Shown here piece after piece: positions 5,424 through 7,844 of a stretch of DNA of 7,844 nucleotides. The notes below the pieces were generated by a model. It did no database searches and was not told the DNA's origin. It saw only the letters and a list, made by a program, of their open reading frames with translations. Positions within the stretch are counted from its first letter, which is position 1. Each line of letters starts with the position of its first letter. Made by a program: the position numbers and the translations under genes. The stretch is from the NCBI GenBank assembly GCA_002492045.1, contig DKXC01000021.1, positions 1-7,844 of the forward strand, in the 5' to 3' direction. This stretch comes from Micrococcaceae bacterium UBA7136 (GTDB taxonomy: Bacteria > Actinomycetota > Actinomycetes > Actinomycetales > Micrococcaceae).

Positions 5424-7844
5424 GTGCCAGCCTTTGCCCCCCACCTGCCCCACCACGGACGTCCTCAGAAGCCGGCCCCTCGTCCTGCCCGTCCCCTGGG
5501 CACCCCCGCGACGGGGGCAGGCTCAGGGGCGGCTCAGAGCAGGGCCAGTAAACCTGATCTGGCCCCAGCAGAAGCCAAACTGCAGGGCGAACTAGCAGCC
5601 TTAGGTTTCGAGGATGCCGCCAGTGGGGCCCGCTGGTTAGGCGCTCGCGAACTGACCGGAATTGACCGCAGCGCTCTCTTTGCTGGCCTGCGTCTGGCCC
5701 CCTCACCCGACCTTGCCCTGCCTGCCTTAGTTCGCCTGCTGGAGCGGGCCCCCCGCCTGGCCTCCCTAGCAGCTCAGGGGGATCAGGCTCCTGCCCTCTA
5801 CCGACTGCTGGGCGGGTCAGCTGCCCTGGCTGACTTTCTAATTCGGCGGCCACACCTAGCCCAGAGCCTCCTAACCCAGGGCCACTACCCCCTAGAAGCC
5901 TGCCCGCCAGAGACCAACCCCTACAAGGGGCCCCTGCTGGCTGCCTTGGGTAGTAGTGACCATGATGAGAACCCAAGCTCACAGCTGACCGGTAAGGAGG
6001 CCTATAAGGCCCTCCGCCAGGCCTACCGCCAGCAACTCACCCACATTGCCTTGGCTGATTTGACCGCCCCAGACCCCCTAGACCTCCTACCAGTGGTCAG
6101 CCAGCACCTGGCCGATCTGGCTGCCGCCGCCCTAGAAGGGGCCCTGGCCATTGCCCGGGCTGAAGTAGCAGCCGTCCACGGGGCCGAGACCGTCAGGGCC
6201 ATTGACCTGGCTATTATCGGTATGGGCAAGTGCGGGGCCCGGGAGCTCAACTACATCTCTGACGTGGACGTCATCTACACGGCCGCCCACCGGCCCCTGG
6301 CTGATCTTCCTCCAGACTTCCAGCCCCTGGACGAGCAGAAACTGATTGCCCTAGCCACTGAACTGGTCCAGGCCGTCAGCCGGGCCATCATGGCCCCAGC
6401 TACCGAGCCTCCCCTCTGGGAACTTGACGCTAACCTCCGTCCCGAAGGCAAGGACGGGGCCCTGGTGCGGACCATTGACTCCTACGTCAGCTACTACCGG
6501 CGCTGGGCCGAAAACTGGGAGTTCCAGGCCCTGCTCAAGGCCCGCCCCCTGGCCGGTAGCTCCCAGCTGGGCGAGCGCTGGCTGGCAGCCATGAACCCCT
6601 TCGTCTGGGAATCAGCTGCCCGCCAAGGCTTCGTCGAATCGGTCCAACGCATGCGGGAGCGGGTCACTGACCATATCCCCGCCGACCAGGTTGAGAGCCA
6701 AATCAAGCTGGGCCCCGGTGGCCTGAGAGACATCGAGTTCACGGTTCAGCTCCTCCAGCTGGTCCACGGCCGCAGCGACGAGAGAGTCCGCACCCAAGCC
6801 ACCCTGGACTCCATCGCCGCCCTCTCAGTCGCCAGCTATATTGGCCGGACGGACGCCGCCAGCTTCACCCGCGACTACGCCTCCCTGCGCCTGCTAGAGC
6901 ACCGCATCCAGCTATTGCATCTGCGCCGCACCCACCTCATGCCCTCCTCAGCCGCTGAACAGCGGATCCTGGCCCGCAGCCTAGGCCCCGGTTGGGGCGG
7001 ACCTAACCCCCTGACTGCCCAGGGCCTGGTCAAACACTGGCAGGCTATCAAACGGCAAGTCCGCTCCCTGCATGAGCGTCTCTTCTTCCGGCCCCTGCTG
7101 GCGGCGGTCTCTAACCTCTCCAAGGACCAGCTAGCCCTGACCCCCCAGGCTGCTGCCGACCGTCTGGCAGCCCTGGGCTACAAGGACCCCAAACGGGCCA
7201 TGACCCACATCGAGGCCCTGACCAAGGGCCTGCGCCGTTCAGCTGAGATTCAGCGGACCCTCATGCCGGTTCTACTGGGCTGGCTGGCAGCTGGTGTAGA
7301 CCCAGACGCGGGCCTGCTGGGCTTCCGCCGGGTCAGCGAATCCTTGGGCTCCTCCTCCTGGTATCTGCGTATGCTGCGGGACTCACCGGCCGCAGCCGAG
7401 CGTCTTTGCTCTCTGCTCTCTAGCTCTCGTTTTATTAGCGACCTGCTTGAAGACACCGCCGACCCCATCGCCTGGCTGGATCGGGAAGAAGACCTGAAAC
7501 CCCGGCCCACCGAGGTCATGCTGCAGGAGTTGCGCTCCCAGCTCTCCCGCCATTCTCAGGCCCCTGAGGCTATCCGGGCTGTTCGTATGGCCCGTCGTCG
7601 TGAGATCCTTCGCCTAGCGATGGGTCAGGCCCTGGGACTCAACAGCCAGCAGGAGGTGGCCGCGGCCCTGTCTGATATTGACCGGGGGGCTATTGGTGCT
7701 GCCCTGGCCCTGGCTGAGCGGGAGCTAGCTGAGCAGGGGCAAGAGCCTTTGACTGAGCTGGCGGTAATTGCCATGGGACGTCAGGGTGGGGCAGAAATCT
7801 CCTACGGCTCAGACTCAGACCTGATCTATCTGCACCGGCCCCTA
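5424..7844 (+). CDS. glnE: Bifunctional glutamine synthetase adenylyltransferase/deadenylase (partial, 3' end missing)
   Basis: GlnE adjusts glutamine synthetase by adding AMP to, or removing it from, the active-site-proximal tyrosine of GlnA1 according to nitrogen status. The frame runs without a stop from GTG 5424 to the window edge, 807 of roughly 1000 expected codons. The N-terminal, adenylyl-removing nucleotidyltransferase domain shows IIGMGKCGARELNYIS with D280 and D282 (SDVDV), LRPEG (338-342) and KLGPGGLRDIEF (428-439). A helical linker follows, then the start of the C-terminal, adenylylating domain: MGRQGGAEISYGSDSDL (784-800) with D797 and D799. The equivalent downstream blocks lie outside the window. 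The start is 2 nt after the glnA2 stop with only a weak Shine-Dalgarno, so expression probably depends on coupling. The first roughly 45 residues are Pro/Ala/Gly-rich and could be an unstructured tail, so the exact start is less certain than the gene. Confidence 0.96.
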   Translation, partial: MPAFAPHLPHHGRPQKPAPRPARPLGTPATGAGSGAAQSRASKPDLAPAEAKLQGELAALGFEDAASGARWLGARELTGIDRSALFAGLRLAPSPDLALPALVRLLERAPRLASLAAQGDQAPALYRLLGGSAALADFLIRRPHLAQSLLTQGHYPLEACPPETNPYKGPLLAALGSSDHDENPSSQLTGKEAYKALRQAYRQQLTHIALADLTAPDPLDLLPVVSQHLADLAAAALEGALAIARAEVAAVHGAETVRAIDLAIIGMGKCGARELNYISDVDVIYTAAHRPLADLPPDFQPLDEQKLIALATELVQAVSRAIMAPATEPPLWELDANLRPEGKDGALVRTIDSYVSYYRRWAENWEFQALLKARPLAGSSQLGERWLAAMNPFVWESAARQGFVESVQRMRERVTDHIPADQVESQIKLGPGGLRDIEFTVQLLQLVHGRSDERVRTQATLDSIAALSVASYIGRTDAASFTRDYASLRLLEHRIQLLHLRRTHLMPSSAAEQRILARSLGPGWGGPNPLTAQGLVKHWQAIKRQVRSLHERLFFRPLLAAVSNLSKDQLALTPQAAADRLAALGYKDPKRAMTHIEALTKGLRRSAEIQRTLMPVLLGWLAAGVDPDAGLLGFRRVSESLGSSSWYLRMLRDSPAAAERLCSLLSSSRFISDLLEDTADPIAWLDREEDLKPRPTEVMLQELRSQLSRHSQAPEAIRAVRMARRREILRLAMGQALGLNSQQEVAAALSDIDRGAIGAALALAERELAEQGQEPLTELAVIAMGRQGGAEISYGSDSDLIYLHRPL

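Noticed and set aside
5407..5982. 191-codon minus-strand open frame over the start of glnE
   Set aside because: The plus strand reads as continuous GlnE from 5424 to the window end with all family motifs. The antisense product is low-complexity Gly/Pro/Arg sequence.

Overview
The window comes from a moderately high-G+C actinobacterium. The evidence is the protein set: a polyphosphate glucokinase, a type 1c methionine aminopeptidase, a GlnA2-type glutamine synthetase and a GlnE adenylyltransferase, all resembling the Mycobacterium/Micrococcaceae versions. Codons favour G/C at the third position, and one counted glnA line is 62% G+C. A Micrococcaceae member such as a Rothia or Arthrobacter relative is the best guess, but the genus is an inference.

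Layout. Positions 1-59 hold what may be the last codons of a plus-strand gene, followed by a perfect 12-bp stem-loop (112-146) in the convergent gap. The minus-strand pair map then ppgK occupies 1961-166. A two-gene plus-strand HEPN/MNT toxin-antitoxin module, mntA-hepT (2052-2704), follows and is visibly A+T-richer than its neighbours (40-45% G+C in two counted lines). Next is a 66-codon SPOR-like protein with a near-perfect Shine-Dalgarno (2758-2958). The convergent gap before panB contains four GGTACC palindromes plus a fifth related palindrome within 96 bases (2983-3078); they can form nested and mutually exclusive hairpins. panB (minus, 4014-3121) and glnA2 (plus, 4078-5421) diverge from a 63-bp gap. 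glnE starts 2 nt after the glnA2 stop codon and runs off the right edge, with 807 codons present.

Function. Most of the window is core metabolism: glucose phosphorylation from polyphosphate, N-terminal methionine removal, the first committed pantothenate/CoA step, and glutamine synthesis with its adenylylation control enzyme. The accessory element is mntA-hepT, probably inserted between map and the SPOR-like gene. No tRNA, rRNA, CRISPR array or transposase was seen. The two points I would follow up first are the toxin-antitoxin insertion and the GGTACC palindrome cluster. A third point is that the glutamine synthetase coupled to glnE has alanine where the adenylylated tyrosine is expected.
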